DNA of 64,000 nucleotides from Streptomyces sp. NBC_01294 (GTDB lineage: Bacteria > Actinomycetota > Actinomycetes > Streptomycetales > Streptomycetaceae). Positions within the stretch are counted from its first letter, which is position 1. Each line of letters opens with the position of its first letter. Location of the stretch: NCBI RefSeq assembly GCF_035917235.1, contig NZ_CP108423.1, forward strand, positions 4,679,501-4,743,500. The letters run 5' to 3'. This document shows positions 23,011 through 31,605 of the stretch, in pieces. The notes below the pieces were generated by a model, which was not told the DNA's origin, made no database searches, and worked only from the letters and a program-made list of their open reading frames with translations. A program made the position numbers and the translations under genes.

Positions 23011-24543
23011 ATGTCAAAAACAGCCGCGCCTGCGCCGCTGGCTGCCGATCCCAGCCGCTGGAAGGCACTCGTCTTCATAGCCCTGGCCCAGTTGATGGTC
23101 GTCCTCGACGCGACCATCGTGAACATCGCCCTGCCCTCCGCCCAGACCGACCTGGGCATCTCGGACGGCAACCGCCAGTGGGTCATCACCGCGTACGCGC
23201 TGGCCTTTGGCGGACTGCTCCTCTTCGGCGGCCGCATCGCCGACAAGTGGGGCCGCAAGAACGCCTTCGTCGTCGGCCTCATCGGCTTCGCCCTGGCCTC
23301 CGCGCTCGGCGGCGCCGCGAACGGCGAGGCCATGATGCTCGGCGCCCGTGCCCTCCAGGGTGCCTTCGGCGCACTGCTCGCACCGGCGGCCCTGTCGCTG
23401 CTCGCGGTCATGTTCACCGACGCCAGGGAGCGCGCCAAGGCCTTCGGCATCTACGGTGCGATCGCGGGCGGCGGCGGCGCCGTCGGCCTGATCCTCGGCG
23501 GCTTCCTCACCGAGTACCTGAACTGGCGCTGGACCTTCTTCGTCAACATCCCGTTCGCGATCGTCGCGGCCGTGGGTGCCTGGCTGGTCATCCGTGAGCC
23601 CGCCGGCTCCCGCAACCGCGCCCCGCTGGACATCCCCGGCGTGGTCCTGTCCACCCTGGGTCTCGTCGCCCTCGTGTACGGCTTCACCCGCGCCGAGTCC
23701 GAAGGCTGGTCGGACGGCCTGACCGTGGGCATGTTCGTCGGCTCGGCGGTCCTGCTGGCGGCCTTCGTCCTCGTCGAGGCCCTGGTGAAGTCCCCGCTGC
23801 TGCCGCTGCGCGTCCTGCTGGAGCGCAACCGCGGCGGTGTCTACCTCTCGCTCGGCCTGGCCGTCATCGCGATGTTCGGCCTGTTCCTCTTCCTCACCTA
23901 CTACCTCCAGATCGTGAAGGGCTTCTCGCCCGTCAAGACCGGCTTCGCCTTCCTGCCGATGATCGCGGGCATGATCCTGGGCTCGACGCAGATCGGCGCC
24001 CGCCTGATGACCCGCGTCGCGCCGCGCCTGCTGATGGGCCCGGGCTTCCTCGTCGCCGCCGCAGGCATGCTGATGCTGACCCAGCTGGAGGTCGGGTCCT
24101 CGTACCCGGCGCTGATCCTGCCGGCGCAGCTGCTGCTCGGCCTCGGCATGGGCACGGCGTTCATGCCCGCCATGTCCCTGTCCACGCACGGGGTGAACCC
24201 GGCCGACGCCGGAGTCGCCTCCGCCATGGTCAACACCTCGCAGCAGGTCGGCGGGGCCATCGGCACCGCGCTGCTGAACACCATCGCCGCCTCGGCGACG
24301 ACCGCGTACCTGGCCGACCATGCGGCCGAGGCCGCGGCGGGCGGCGCGGCCGGGCAGCTGATCCAGGCGCAGGCCGCGGTCGAGGGCTACGCCTCCGCCA
24401 TCTGGTGGGCGGTCGGCATCCTGGTCGCCAGCTCGGCCATCGCCCTGACGCTGATCAACACCGGCCGTCCGAACATGGGCGGCCCGGTGGCCTCCGGTTC
24501 CGCCGAGGGCGTCGACCTCAAGGTCCCGGTGATCGCCCACTGA
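23011..24543 (+). CDS. MFS drug exporter, DHA2 (14-TMS, EmrB/QacA) family
   Basis: The 510-residue protein has 14 predicted spans, motif D1 in TM1 (LDATIVNIALPSAQ), motif A (G-G-R-I-A-D-K-W-G-R-K) after TM2, and motif C in TM5 (GAIAGGGGAVGLILGG). It pumps drugs out by proton antiport. It follows the TetR gene with a 62-bp gap. ATG 23011 is preceded only by a weak GAAGTGGG; GTG 22999 is an alternative. The gene is followed by a long palindrome at 24574. Confidence 0.9.
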   Translation: MSKTAAPAPLAADPSRWKALVFIALAQLMVVLDATIVNIALPSAQTDLGISDGNRQWVITAYALAFGGLLLFGGRIADKWGRKNAFVVGLIGFALASALGGAANGEAMMLGARALQGAFGALLAPAALSLLAVMFTDARERAKAFGIYGAIAGGGGAVGLILGGFLTEYLNWRWTFFVNIPFAIVAAVGAWLVIREPAGSRNRAPLDIPGVVLSTLGLVALVYGFTRAESEGWSDGLTVGMFVGSAVLLAAFVLVEALVKSPLLPLRVLLERNRGGVYLSLGLAVIAMFGLFLFLTYYLQIVKGFSPVKTGFAFLPMIAGMILGSTQIGARLMTRVAPRLLMGPGFLVAAAGMLMLTQLEVGSSYPALILPAQLLLGLGMGTAFMPAMSLSTHGVNPADAGVASAMVNTSQQVGGAIGTALLNTIAASATTAYLADHAAEAAAGGAAGQLIQAQAAVEGYASAIWWAVGILVASSAIALTLINTGRPNMGGPVASGSAEGVDLKVPVIAH

Positions 24544-24573
24544 CGGCGGCGCCCGCACGGGAATGACTGATCA

Positions 24574-24605
24574 CCCCGCTTGGTTCAAATTTGAACCAAG
24601 CGGGG
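24574..24605. promoter_or_regulatory. 32-bp perfect palindrome (operator and/or terminator)
   Basis: A perfect inverted repeat centred on TTCAAATTTGAA with arms CCCCGCTTGG and CCAAGCGGGG lies 30 bp after the MFS stop and 46 bp before the dioxygenase start; T-rich TTAGTCTTTT follows. As RNA it would form a 14-bp stem with a 4-base loop, a plausible terminator of the MFS gene. As DNA the symmetric A+T-rich core is what MarR-type repressors bind. Both roles may apply. Confidence 0.7.
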
Positions 24606-24651
24606 TTAGTCTTTTCACGGCAGCCCTGCACCGACCACGGAGGAGCGCCCC

Positions 24652-25485
24652 ATGACCCCGGCCCCCGCACCCATGACTCCGCCGGGCGCGATCCCGCCGA
24701 TCCCGCAGGGGACCCGCATGCCGGCGCTCTACCTCAGCCACGGGGCGCCACCGCTCGCGGACGACGCGCTCTGGCCGGGCGAACTGGCCGCCTGGTCCGC
24801 CGGGCTGCCCCGCCCCACGGCGATCCTGATGGTCTCCGCCCACTGGGAGGAGGCCCCGCTCGCCCTCGGCGCAACCGAACCGGCCCCGCTCGTCTACGAC
24901 TTCTGGGGCTTCCCCGAGCGCTACTACCAGGTCCGCTACGAGGCTCCGGGCGCCCCGGACCTCGCCGCCTCGGTCCGGTCGCTGCTACGGGCCCCCGGCA
25001 CCCCGGTCCAGGACATCCCGGACCGCGGCCTGGACCACGGGGCGTACGTCCCGCTGGTGGAGATGTTCCCGGAGGCCGACATACCGGTGCTCCAGATATC
25101 CATGCCGACCCTGGATCCGCGCCGCCTGATGGACATCGGCCGCAAGCTGGCGCCCCTGCGCGACGAGGGCGTCCTCATCGTCGGCAGCGGCTTCTTCACC
25201 CACAACCTGGCCGCGCTGCGGCACCCGGGCCCGGGCGTCCCCGCCTGGTCCGCCGAATTCGACGCGTGGGGCCACGAGGCGCTGGCCTCCGGCGACCTGG
25301 ACTCCCTGCTCGACTTCGAGACCAAGTCCCCGTCGGGCCGCCTCGCCCACCCCCGTACGGAACACTTCGCCCCGCTCTTCGTCACACTCGGCGCCGCGGA
25401 GGCCACCGGCGACCTGACCACCCGCCGCGACCCGGTCACCGGCTTCTGGATGGGCCTCTCGAAACGCTCCCTGCAGTTCGGCTAG
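24652..25485 (+). CDS. DODA-type extradiol aromatic ring-opening dioxygenase
   Basis: The 277-residue protein matches the class III extradiol dioxygenases of the DODA/YgiD group. The metal-binding positions are visible: His in L-Y-L-S-H-G-A-P (about 33), H in V-S-A-H-W-E (64), D-H-G-A-Y-V-P (about 127) and R-T-E-H-F-A-P-L near 225. These enzymes open catechol-type rings using a single non-haem metal. The true substrate is unknown. GGAGGAGC ends 5 bases before ATG 24652. The stop codon overlaps the stop of the converging Uma2 gene (shared CTAG). Confidence 0.9.
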   Translation: MTPAPAPMTPPGAIPPIPQGTRMPALYLSHGAPPLADDALWPGELAAWSAGLPRPTAILMVSAHWEEAPLALGATEPAPLVYDFWGFPERYYQVRYEAPGAPDLAASVRSLLRAPGTPVQDIPDRGLDHGAYVPLVEMFPEADIPVLQISMPTLDPRRLMDIGRKLAPLRDEGVLIVGSGFFTHNLAALRHPGPGVPAWSAEFDAWGHEALASGDLDSLLDFETKSPSGRLAHPRTEHFAPLFVTLGAAEATGDLTTRRDPVTGFWMGLSKRSLQFG

Positions 25486-26120
25486 GCCGTCCGGCCCGGC
25501 CCGGTGATGTCTTCCCCGATCGTGAACCCCTTGGCGGGGCCCTCGGGGATGGTGACCGTGGTGCCGTAGGCCACTCGGACCTCGTCGTCGTAGACGGCTT
25601 GGTCCGGATCGGGGGTGGTGAGCACGGTGACCATGCCGAGTTCGTCGTGATCGTCGATCAGAACGTAGACGGGAATGCCCGCGCGCGCGTAGGCCCGCCG
25701 CTTGCGGACCCGGTCGCGGGACACGCTGTCGCGCCCGGGGGAGACGACCTCGACGACCAGTTCCACGGCCGAGGCCTTGATGCCGATCCCGTCCTCGGTG
25801 ACGTGCTCCGGGGTGTCCCTCGGCGCGATGAAGACGTCGGGGATCAAGACCTTGCGGCCGTGGATGACGTTCATGTCCTGCCGGGCGGCGTAGTCGCTCC
25901 CGGCCAGGAACAGTACGAGCCCGTCACGCAAATCGTTGGCGGTCCTGCCGTGTGAGTACCGACCGGTGGGCGACACTTCGATGGACCCCTCGATGATCTC
26001 TGCGCGGAAGCCCTCGGGGAGTTTCTCGACTGCGGCCTGCCATGCGAGCCACAGGGCCTCGTCCAGTTCTGAAGACGGGGTGGCGGCCTCGGGGGCGGAC
26101 TCATTGGCAAGAGCGGTCAT
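25482..26120 (-). CDS. Uma2-family PD-(D/E)XK protein
   Basis: The 212-residue protein is of the Uma2 (DUF820) family, a nuclease-like fold found in great numbers in actinobacteria and cyanobacteria. The family signature is present: EIIEGSIEVSPTGRYSHGR, I-P-D-V-F-I-A-P and the core L-V-V-E-V-V-S-P-G-R-D followed by D-R-x-x-K-R-R-A-Y-A-R-A-G-I-P-V-Y-V-L-I-D. A GAGGAGGAGGTG ribosome site precedes the ATG. Cellular function is unknown. Confidence 0.9.
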   Translation of the reverse strand: MTALANESAPEAATPSSELDEALWLAWQAAVEKLPEGFRAEIIEGSIEVSPTGRYSHGRTANDLRDGLVLFLAGSDYAARQDMNVIHGRKVLIPDVFIAPRDTPEHVTEDGIGIKASAVELVVEVVSPGRDSVSRDRVRKRRAYARAGIPVYVLIDDHDELGMVTVLTTPDPDQAVYDDEVRVAYGTTVTIPEGPAKGFTIGEDITGPGRTA

Positions 26121-26227
26121 GGGTGCAGCACCTCCTCCTCAAGTGTGGGCGTCGCCGACCGGGTGGCACAAGCGACGCCCCGACGCTACGGAGGTGCCGT
26201 CCCGTGCCGCCGGGATATGCCACGACC

Positions 26228-26767
26228 TCACCCGGACGGGTGGCCGTGGCCCGGACCCAGCCGCTTCTCGTACCACCGGACGTCCCAGTAGCGGCCGAAC
26301 TTCCAGCCCGCCTCCGTGAACTCCCCGATCCGTCGGAAGCCGAAGCGTTCGTGGAGGCGGACCGAGGCCTCGTTCGGGAGCGCGATCCCCGCGAAGGCGC
26401 GGTGCACCCGCTCCTCGGCCAGCGCCGCGAAGAGTGCGTCGTAGAGCAGCGTGCCGATGCCCCGGCCGACCGCGTGCGGGGCGAGATAGACGCTCGCCTC
26501 CACCGACGTGGCGTAGGCCGGTTTGGGGCGGAACGGGCCGCTTGTGGCGTATCCGGCTATTGCATCGCCCGTCCAGGCAACCAGAAGCCGGTGGGGACCG
26601 TCTTCAGGGTGGGAGCGCAGCCAAGGGCGGCGCTGTTCCGGAGTGAAGACGGCCGTGTCGAACGTGACGGCCGTCTCACGGACGTAGTGGTTGTAGAGGT
26701 CCGTGAGTGGGGCCAGATCGGCCTCCGCTCCGGGTCTGACCTGCACCTCTTCGGGTTTCTGAGCCAT
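26228..26767 (-). CDS. GNAT acetyltransferase, phosphinothricin acetyltransferase (Pat/Bar)-like
   Basis: The 179-residue protein has the Pat/Bar look: L-T-D-L-Y-N-H-Y-V-R-E-T-A-V-T-F-D, GYATSGPFRPKPAYATSVEASV, the acetyl-CoA loop G-R-G-I-G-T-L-L-Y and the C-terminal H-E-R-F-G-F-R-R-I-G-E-F-T-E-A-G-W-K-F-G-R. Members N-acetylate phosphinothricin, methionine sulfoximine or similar amines. Most Streptomyces carry a chromosomal copy, and the native substrate is uncertain. ATG 26767 is preceded by GAGAGGGG. It is divergent from hrdD with 197 bp between them. Confidence 0.86.
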   Translation of the reverse strand: MAQKPEEVQVRPGAEADLAPLTDLYNHYVRETAVTFDTAVFTPEQRRPWLRSHPEDGPHRLLVAWTGDAIAGYATSGPFRPKPAYATSVEASVYLAPHAVGRGIGTLLYDALFAALAEERVHRAFAGIALPNEASVRLHERFGFRRIGEFTEAGWKFGRYWDVRWYEKRLGPGHGHPSG

Positions 26768-26827
26768 TCGCGCCCCTCTCGTGGCGGGGCAGGATACTGC
26801 AAGATCTCGGAAAAGAGGGAACAGCGT

Positions 26828-26855
26828 GGGAATTCTGTCCCGATTCCAGTCGTTG
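26828..26855 (+). promoter_or_regulatory. SigR-type promoter of hrdD
   Basis: GGGAAT (26828-26833), exactly 18 bp, then GTTG (26852-26855) is the consensus for the thiol-stress sigma factor SigR. It points at the sigma factor gene whose start is about 105 bp downstream. In S. coelicolor hrdD is an established SigR target, so the site fits the gene. Confidence 0.82.
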
Positions 26856-26964
26856 TTTCCTTCGGAAGCGGGCACTCGGGAGAGTGTCCGCAGGATGCGT
26901 CACCGCGCCGCCGGTGGCCGTCCGACCGCCGCACCGCGACCGAACTCATCGCAAGGGAGCACGC

Positions 26965-27942
26965 ATGGCAACCCGCGCCGTCGCCCGTCGTAAGTCCACG
27001 AGCAGCGCACGCGCTGAGGGCGGGGAGATCGCAGACCGCGACCTGGTCGGCATGTACCTGGACGAGATCGCGCGCACCCCGCTGCTCGACGCCGCCAAGG
27101 AAGTGGAGCTCTCCCAGATCATCGAGGCGGGCGTGTACGCCCAGCAGATCCTCGACGGCGCGATAGAGCGCGACGGGGACACCCCGGCCCGCGAGGAGCT
27201 GGAGGCGCTGGCCGCCGACGGCGCTCGCGCCAAGGAAGTCTTCATCCGCTCGAACCTCCGCCTCGTCGTGGCCGTCGCCCGCCGCTACCCGCGCAGCGGC
27301 CTGCCGCTCCTCGACCTGGTCCAGGAGGGCAACGCCGGCCTGGTCCGCGCGGTCGAGAAGTTCGACTACGCCAAGGGCTTCAAGTTCTCCACGTATGCCA
27401 CGTGGTGGATCCGCCAGGCGATCACCCGCTCCATTGCGGACCAGTCCCGCACCATCCGCCTCCCCGTCCACCTGGTCGAGGAACTCGGCCGGATCCGCCG
27501 AGTCCAGCGCGAGTTCAACCGCGAGAACGGCCGCGACCCGGAGCACGCCGAGGTCGCCGCCGAGCTGGACACGACGGAGAAGCGCGTCGGCGACGTCCTG
27601 GACTGGGCGCGCGACCCGGTCAGCCTCAACATGGCGGTCGACGACAACGGCGACACCCAGTTCGGTGACCTCCTGGAGGACACCTCGGCGATCTCGCCCG
27701 AGCAGTCCGTGCTCTCGCTGCTGCGCAGCGAGGAGCTGGAGGACCTGCTCGGCAAGCTCGACCAGCGCACCGCGTCCATCATCAAGATGCGGTACGGCAT
27801 CGACGACGGCCGCGAGCGGACGCTGACCGAGGTCGGCAAGCAGCACGGCCTGACCCGCGAGCGGATCCGCCAGATCGAGAAGCACGCCCTGCTGGAACTG
27901 AAGCGGATGGCGCGCGACACGGGCTTCGACGCGGTGGCCTGA
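26965..27942 (+). CDS. hrdD: RNA polymerase sigma factor HrdD (group 2 sigma-70)
   Basis: The 325-residue protein has all conserved regions of a principal-type sigma factor but no long region 1.1. Region 1.2/2 includes DLVGMYLDEIARTPLL; region 2 includes FIRSNLRLVVAVARRYPRSG and FKFSTYATWWIRQAITRSIA; region 4.2 is TLTEVGKQHGLTRERIRQIE near residue 285. The N-terminal MATRAVARR and overall sequence match S. coelicolor HrdD as I remember it rather than HrdA, HrdB or HrdC. Group 2 factors recognise promoters like the housekeeping factor but are dispensable. AAGGGAG at 26953-26959 sets the ATG. A SigR promoter lies upstream. Confidence 0.85.
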   Translation: MATRAVARRKSTSSARAEGGEIADRDLVGMYLDEIARTPLLDAAKEVELSQIIEAGVYAQQILDGAIERDGDTPAREELEALAADGARAKEVFIRSNLRLVVAVARRYPRSGLPLLDLVQEGNAGLVRAVEKFDYAKGFKFSTYATWWIRQAITRSIADQSRTIRLPVHLVEELGRIRRVQREFNRENGRDPEHAEVAAELDTTEKRVGDVLDWARDPVSLNMAVDDNGDTQFGDLLEDTSAISPEQSVLSLLRSEELEDLLGKLDQRTASIIKMRYGIDDGRERTLTEVGKQHGLTRERIRQIEKHALLELKRMARDTGFDAVA

Positions 27943-27965
27943 CGCGGCCCGCAGCCCCCTGTACG

Positions 27966-27999
27966 AGCCCCGGTGCCTATCCCCCCAGGCGCCGGGGCT
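27966..27999 (+). terminator. Hairpin after hrdD
   Basis: A 12-bp stem (27966-27977 with 27988-27999, one G-T pair) with a C-rich loop lies 24 bases after the hrdD stop. Confidence 0.7.
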
Positions 28000-28041
28000 C
28001 CCCCTGTCCCGGGGTCGGGCCAGGGGTCCCGGGGCCAGGCC

Positions 28042-28093
28042 GAAAGATCGGGGCTCCGCCCCGGACCCCGCGCCTCAAACGCCGGCGAGGCTG
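28042..28093. repeat. 52-bp dispersed hairpin repeat, copy A
   Basis: The unit contains GGGGCTCCGCCCC and ends with a GCCTCAAACGCCGGCG-type segment. It differs at only a few positions from copies at 48626-48677 and 61355-61406. Here it lies between the converging ends of hrdD and the WYL regulator. Confidence 0.9.
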
Positions 28094-28107
28094 TATTTCA
28101 GCCCCGG

Positions 28108-29061
28108 CTACGGCGCCGCAGCCGCCGTCAGGCGGGCGGCCAGCGCGGCGGCGGCGCTCGCCAGGGAGTCCGGCCCCCGCACCGTGAACGGCAGCCCCGT
28201 CAGCGCCAGCCGCGCCACCATCCACTCCGGGGCATCCGCGCTCTCGAAGCGCACCGAGGTCTGAGCTCCCCCGCCCGGGAGGGCCGCGCTCCGCAGCCAC
28301 TCCGGCAGCTCCGCCGCCCCCGCCGCGAACGTCACCTCCACCAGGTACGTCTGCTTCTCCCCGCCCCGCAGCCCCCGCCGTACGAAGTCCTCCGCGTCCA
28401 TCGGCAGCTCCCGCGGCGCGAACCGGGCCCCCGTCGCGAAGGCCTCGTCCACCCGGTCCACCCGGAAGGTCCGCCAGTCCTCCCGCTCCAGGTCGTAGGC
28501 GACCAGGTACCACCGGCTCCCCGTGCTCACCAGCCGGTACGGCTCCACCTGCCGCCGCGACTCCGCCCCGTCCCCCGCCCGGTACGCGAACCGCAGCCGC
28601 TCCCGCCCCGCCACCGCCGACGCCATCGTCGTCAGCGTCCGCGGGTCCACGCTCGACCCGTCCCCCCGCGTCAGCGCGATCGTGGCCGTCTGCAGCGCGC
28701 CGACCCGGTGCCGCAGCCGCGAGGGCAGCACCTGCTCCAGCTTCGCCAGGGCCCGTACGGAAGCCTCCTCGACCCCCTCGATCGCATGCCCGGCCCCCGC
28801 CCGCAGCCCCACCGCGATCGCCACGGCCTCCTCGTCGTCCAGGAGCAGCGGCGGCATCGCCGCCCCCGCCACCAGCCGGTAGCCGCCCTCGGCCCCCAGC
28901 GTGGCCTCCACCGGGTAGCCGAGGTCCCGCAGCCGCTCGATGTCGCGGCGGATGGTCCGCGGGCTGACCTGCAACCGCTGCGCCAGCTCGCTTCCGGGCC
29001 ATTCGCGCGGGGTCTGGAGGAGGGACAGCAGGGAGAGCAGCCGTGCCGGGGTGTCGGTCAT
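28108..29061 (-). CDS. YafY-type transcriptional regulator (HTH-WYL)
   Basis: The 317-residue protein has an N-terminal HTH_11 domain (LLSLLSLLQTPREWPGSELA, then V-S-P-R-T-I-R-R-D-I-E-R-L-R-D-L-G-Y-P-V) and a WYL effector domain (about 140-210, with S-R-W-Y-L-V-A-Y-D in the WYL position and FRVDRV after it), then a C-terminal WCX extension. WYL regulators sense nucleotides, sugars or other ligands. ATG 29061 is chosen as the start; sequence upstream is not conserved-looking. It is divergent from the MFS exporter 63 bp away and probably regulates it. Confidence 0.9.
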   Translation of the reverse strand: MTDTPARLLSLLSLLQTPREWPGSELAQRLQVSPRTIRRDIERLRDLGYPVEATLGAEGGYRLVAGAAMPPLLLDDEEAVAIAVGLRAGAGHAIEGVEEASVRALAKLEQVLPSRLRHRVGALQTATIALTRGDGSSVDPRTLTTMASAVAGRERLRFAYRAGDGAESRRQVEPYRLVSTGSRWYLVAYDLEREDWRTFRVDRVDEAFATGARFAPRELPMDAEDFVRRGLRGGEKQTYLVEVTFAAGAAELPEWLRSAALPGGGAQTSVRFESADAPEWMVARLALTGLPFTVRGPDSLASAAAALAARLTAAAAP

Positions 29062-29124
29062 GGAATCCAGGTTGCCAGCGAAATAGGACACCGACTGACC
29101 TACATCCCGTCTAGGTTTCTCTCC

Positions 29125-30696
29125 ATGACCACCGAGACGTCCCAGACATCGCCCGAAAGAGAGAACGGGCCCGTACAAGAAGAGCGGAACGACGTAGCCC
29201 ACGACGCACCCAGTTCAACCGCCGACCGCCGCCGCTGGCTGGCGCTCGCCATCGTGATGACCGCGGCCTTCATGGACCTGGTCGACGTCACGATCGTCAA
29301 CATAGCGATACCCAGCATGCGCGAGGGCTTCGGCGCGTCCCCCAGCGCGATCCAGTGGATCACCGCGGGCTACGCCCTCGCCTTCGCCGCCGGCCTGATC
29401 ACCGGCGGCCGTCTCGGTGACATCTACGGCCGCAAGCGCCTCTTCCTCCTCGGCATCGCCGGCTTCACCGTCGCCTCGCTGCTCTGCGGCATCGCCGCGA
29501 ACCCGGGCATGCTCGTCGCCTCCCGCCTCCTCCAGGGCGCCATGGCCGCGCTGATGGTCCCGCAGGTGCTGGCGATCATCCACGTCACCTTCCCTCCGCA
29601 GGAGCGCGGCAAGGTCTTCGGCATGTTCGGCGCGATCGTGGGCCTCGGCGCCGTCTCGGGCCCGATGCTCGGCGCGCTGCTCACCGAGTGGAACCTCTTC
29701 GGACTCGAATGGCGCCCGATCTTCCTGATCAACCTGCCCGTCGGCATCGCGGGCGTGATCCTGGGCCGCAAGTTCATCAGTGAGTCCAAGGCCCCCAAGG
29801 CCCTGCGCCTGGACCTCGTCGGCGTCGTCCTCGCCACTCTCGCCATGGTCATGCTGATCTTCCCGCTGACGGAGGGCCGCGAGAACGGCTGGCCGCTGTG
29901 GGGCTTCGTCTGCATGGGCGCGGTGCCGTTCGTCTTCGCGGGCTTCATCGCCTACGAGAAGCACAAGATCAAGAAGGACGGCTCCCCACTCGTCGAGCTC
30001 TCCCTCTTCAAGGTCAAGAGCTTCGCCGGCGGCATCGCCGTCCAGCTCACCTTCGGCATCGCGACCGGCATCTTCTTCCTGGTCTGGACGATGTACATGC
30101 AGATGGGCCTCGGCTGGAGCGCCCTGCGCGCCGGCACCACCGGCATCCCGTTCTCCATCGCCGTCTCGGCCGCCGCGGGCATCTCGGTCGGGAAGCTCGT
30201 CCCGCGGTTCGGCCGCAAGGTGCTCCAGGCCGGTGCGCTGATCATGGCCGCGGGCCTGCTCCTCTACATCTGGGAGTCCGAGCACTACGGCATGGGGATC
30301 GCCTCCTGGCAGATGGCCGCCCCGCTGGTCCTCATGGGCATCGGCATGGGCCTGATCGTGGCCCCGCTCAACGACACCACGCTGTCCGAGGTGCCGCGCC
30401 AGGACGCCGGCTCGGCCTCCGGGCTGATCAACACCACCGGGCAGATGGGCAACGCGCTGGGTCTCGCCCTGACCTCCGTCGTCTTCTTCGGGCTGATGGA
30501 CGACGACAAGGTCTACGGCCCGCCGTACGTCGAGGCCTTCCGCGGTGCGCTGTGGTGGGTCGTGGCCGTCCTGATCGTGATCTTCGCGGTGATGTTCCTG
30601 ATGCCGCGCAAGCCGATCCCGATCGAGCAGCGCGAGGGCGCCGCCGAGCACGCGGAGCGCACCGATCCGGCCGTCGAGAAGGCCCCGGTCGCCTAG
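29125..30696 (+). CDS. MFS exporter, DHA2 family
   Basis: The 523-residue protein has about 14 spans preceded by a 38-residue acidic N-terminal tail. Motif D1 (V-D-V-T-I-V-N-I-A-I-P), motif A (G-G-R-L-G-D-I-Y-G-R-K-R) and motif C (GAIVGLGAVSGPMLG) mark a DHA2 drug:H+ antiporter. There is no clear ribosome site before ATG 29125; since only 63 bp separate it from the divergent WYL gene, it may be leaderless. The gene ends at a classic terminator. Its substrate is unknown. Confidence 0.9.
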   Translation: MTTETSQTSPERENGPVQEERNDVAHDAPSSTADRRRWLALAIVMTAAFMDLVDVTIVNIAIPSMREGFGASPSAIQWITAGYALAFAAGLITGGRLGDIYGRKRLFLLGIAGFTVASLLCGIAANPGMLVASRLLQGAMAALMVPQVLAIIHVTFPPQERGKVFGMFGAIVGLGAVSGPMLGALLTEWNLFGLEWRPIFLINLPVGIAGVILGRKFISESKAPKALRLDLVGVVLATLAMVMLIFPLTEGRENGWPLWGFVCMGAVPFVFAGFIAYEKHKIKKDGSPLVELSLFKVKSFAGGIAVQLTFGIATGIFFLVWTMYMQMGLGWSALRAGTTGIPFSIAVSAAAGISVGKLVPRFGRKVLQAGALIMAAGLLLYIWESEHYGMGIASWQMAAPLVLMGIGMGLIVAPLNDTTLSEVPRQDAGSASGLINTTGQMGNALGLALTSVVFFGLMDDDKVYGPPYVEAFRGALWWVVAVLIVIFAVMFLMPRKPIPIEQREGAAEHAERTDPAVEKAPVA

Positions 30697-30728
30697 ATCG
30701 CGTTCGCCCGCAGCAGCGGGACAGGACA

Positions 30729-30778
30729 CGGACATGCCCGCCCCTCTTGGGTGGGCATGTCCGTTTTTCTTTGTTTTC
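30729..30778 (+). terminator. Rho-independent terminator after the MFS gene
   Basis: An 11-bp stem (30729-30739 with 30753-30763) is followed by TTTTTCTTTGTTTT, an unusually complete U-tract for Streptomyces. Confidence 0.9.
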
Positions 30779-30843
30779 GTCCTCAAGTGGGCGTACGGTG
30801 GGGCGAAGCCACAGATTCGGGCATGGAACGGACGTAAACCCAC

Positions 30844-31605
30844 ATGTACGCACCGGAGCGCCGCCAGGAGATCCTCCACCTCGCCCGCGAGGCGGGCAGT
30901 GTCGACGTGCTCTCCCTCGCCGAGCGGTTCCAGGTCACCGCCGAGACCGTACGCCGCGACCTCACCGCCCTCGACCGGGCCGGCCTGCTCCGCAGGGTGC
31001 ACGGCGGGGCCATCCCGGCGGGCCGCCTCGCCTTCGAGCCGGACCTCACCGAGCGCGAGGCCACCGCGGCCGACGAGAAGGACCGCATCGCGGCCGCCGC
31101 ACTGTCCCGCCTCCCCGACGGCGGCAGCATCGTCCTCGACGCGGGCAGTACGGTCGCCCGCCTGGCGGCCGCCGTTCCCGTCGACGTCGCGCTCACCGTG
31201 GTCACCCACGCGCTGCCCGTCGCCGCCCGGCTCGCCGACCACACCGGCATCGACCTCCACCTCGTCGGCGGCCGCGTCCGGCACCGCACCCGCGCCGCCG
31301 TCGACGCGTGGGCGCTGCGTGCGTACGCCGAGATCCACGCCGACATCGCCTTCCTCGCGACGAACGGCTTCTCGGCCGAGGGCGGCCTGACCACCCCCGA
31401 CCTCGCCGAGGCGGCCGTCAAGCGCGCCGCGATGGCCGCCGCCCGCCGCGTCATCCTCCTCGCCGACTCCGCGAAGGCGGGCCAGGAGCACTTCGCGCGC
31501 TTCGGCTCCTTCGCCGACGTCGACCTGCTCATCACGGACACGGGGCTCGCCCCCGCTCACCAAGCGGCGATCGAGGCCGCCGGTACGGAAGTTGTGCTCG
31601 TATGA
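30844..31605 (+). CDS. fruR: DeoR-family regulator of the fructose operon
   Basis: The 253-residue protein has a DeoR HTH (YAPERRQEILHLAREAGSVD, then L-S-L-A-E-R-F-Q-V-T-A-E-T-V-R-R-D-L) and the sugar-phosphate-binding DeoRC domain (D-A-G-S-T-V-A-R-L-A, VVTHALPVAARL, GGRVRHRT, FLATNGFS, LLADSAKAGQEHFARF). It overlaps the 1-phosphofructokinase gene by ATGA, the conserved fruR-fruK arrangement of Streptomyces. The inducer is expected to be fructose 1-phosphate. Confidence 0.88.
   Translation: MYAPERRQEILHLAREAGSVDVLSLAERFQVTAETVRRDLTALDRAGLLRRVHGGAIPAGRLAFEPDLTEREATAADEKDRIAAAALSRLPDGGSIVLDAGSTVARLAAAVPVDVALTVVTHALPVAARLADHTGIDLHLVGGRVRHRTRAAVDAWALRAYAEIHADIAFLATNGFSAEGGLTTPDLAEAAVKRAAMAAARRVILLADSAKAGQEHFARFGSFADVDLLITDTGLAPAHQAAIEAAGTEVVLV

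Noticed and set aside
27973..29124. An N-terminal extension of the second MFS exporter reading through the hrdD downstream region
   Set aside because: That stretch is antisense to the WYL regulator and contains the dispersed repeat; the MFS protein starts at ATG 29125.
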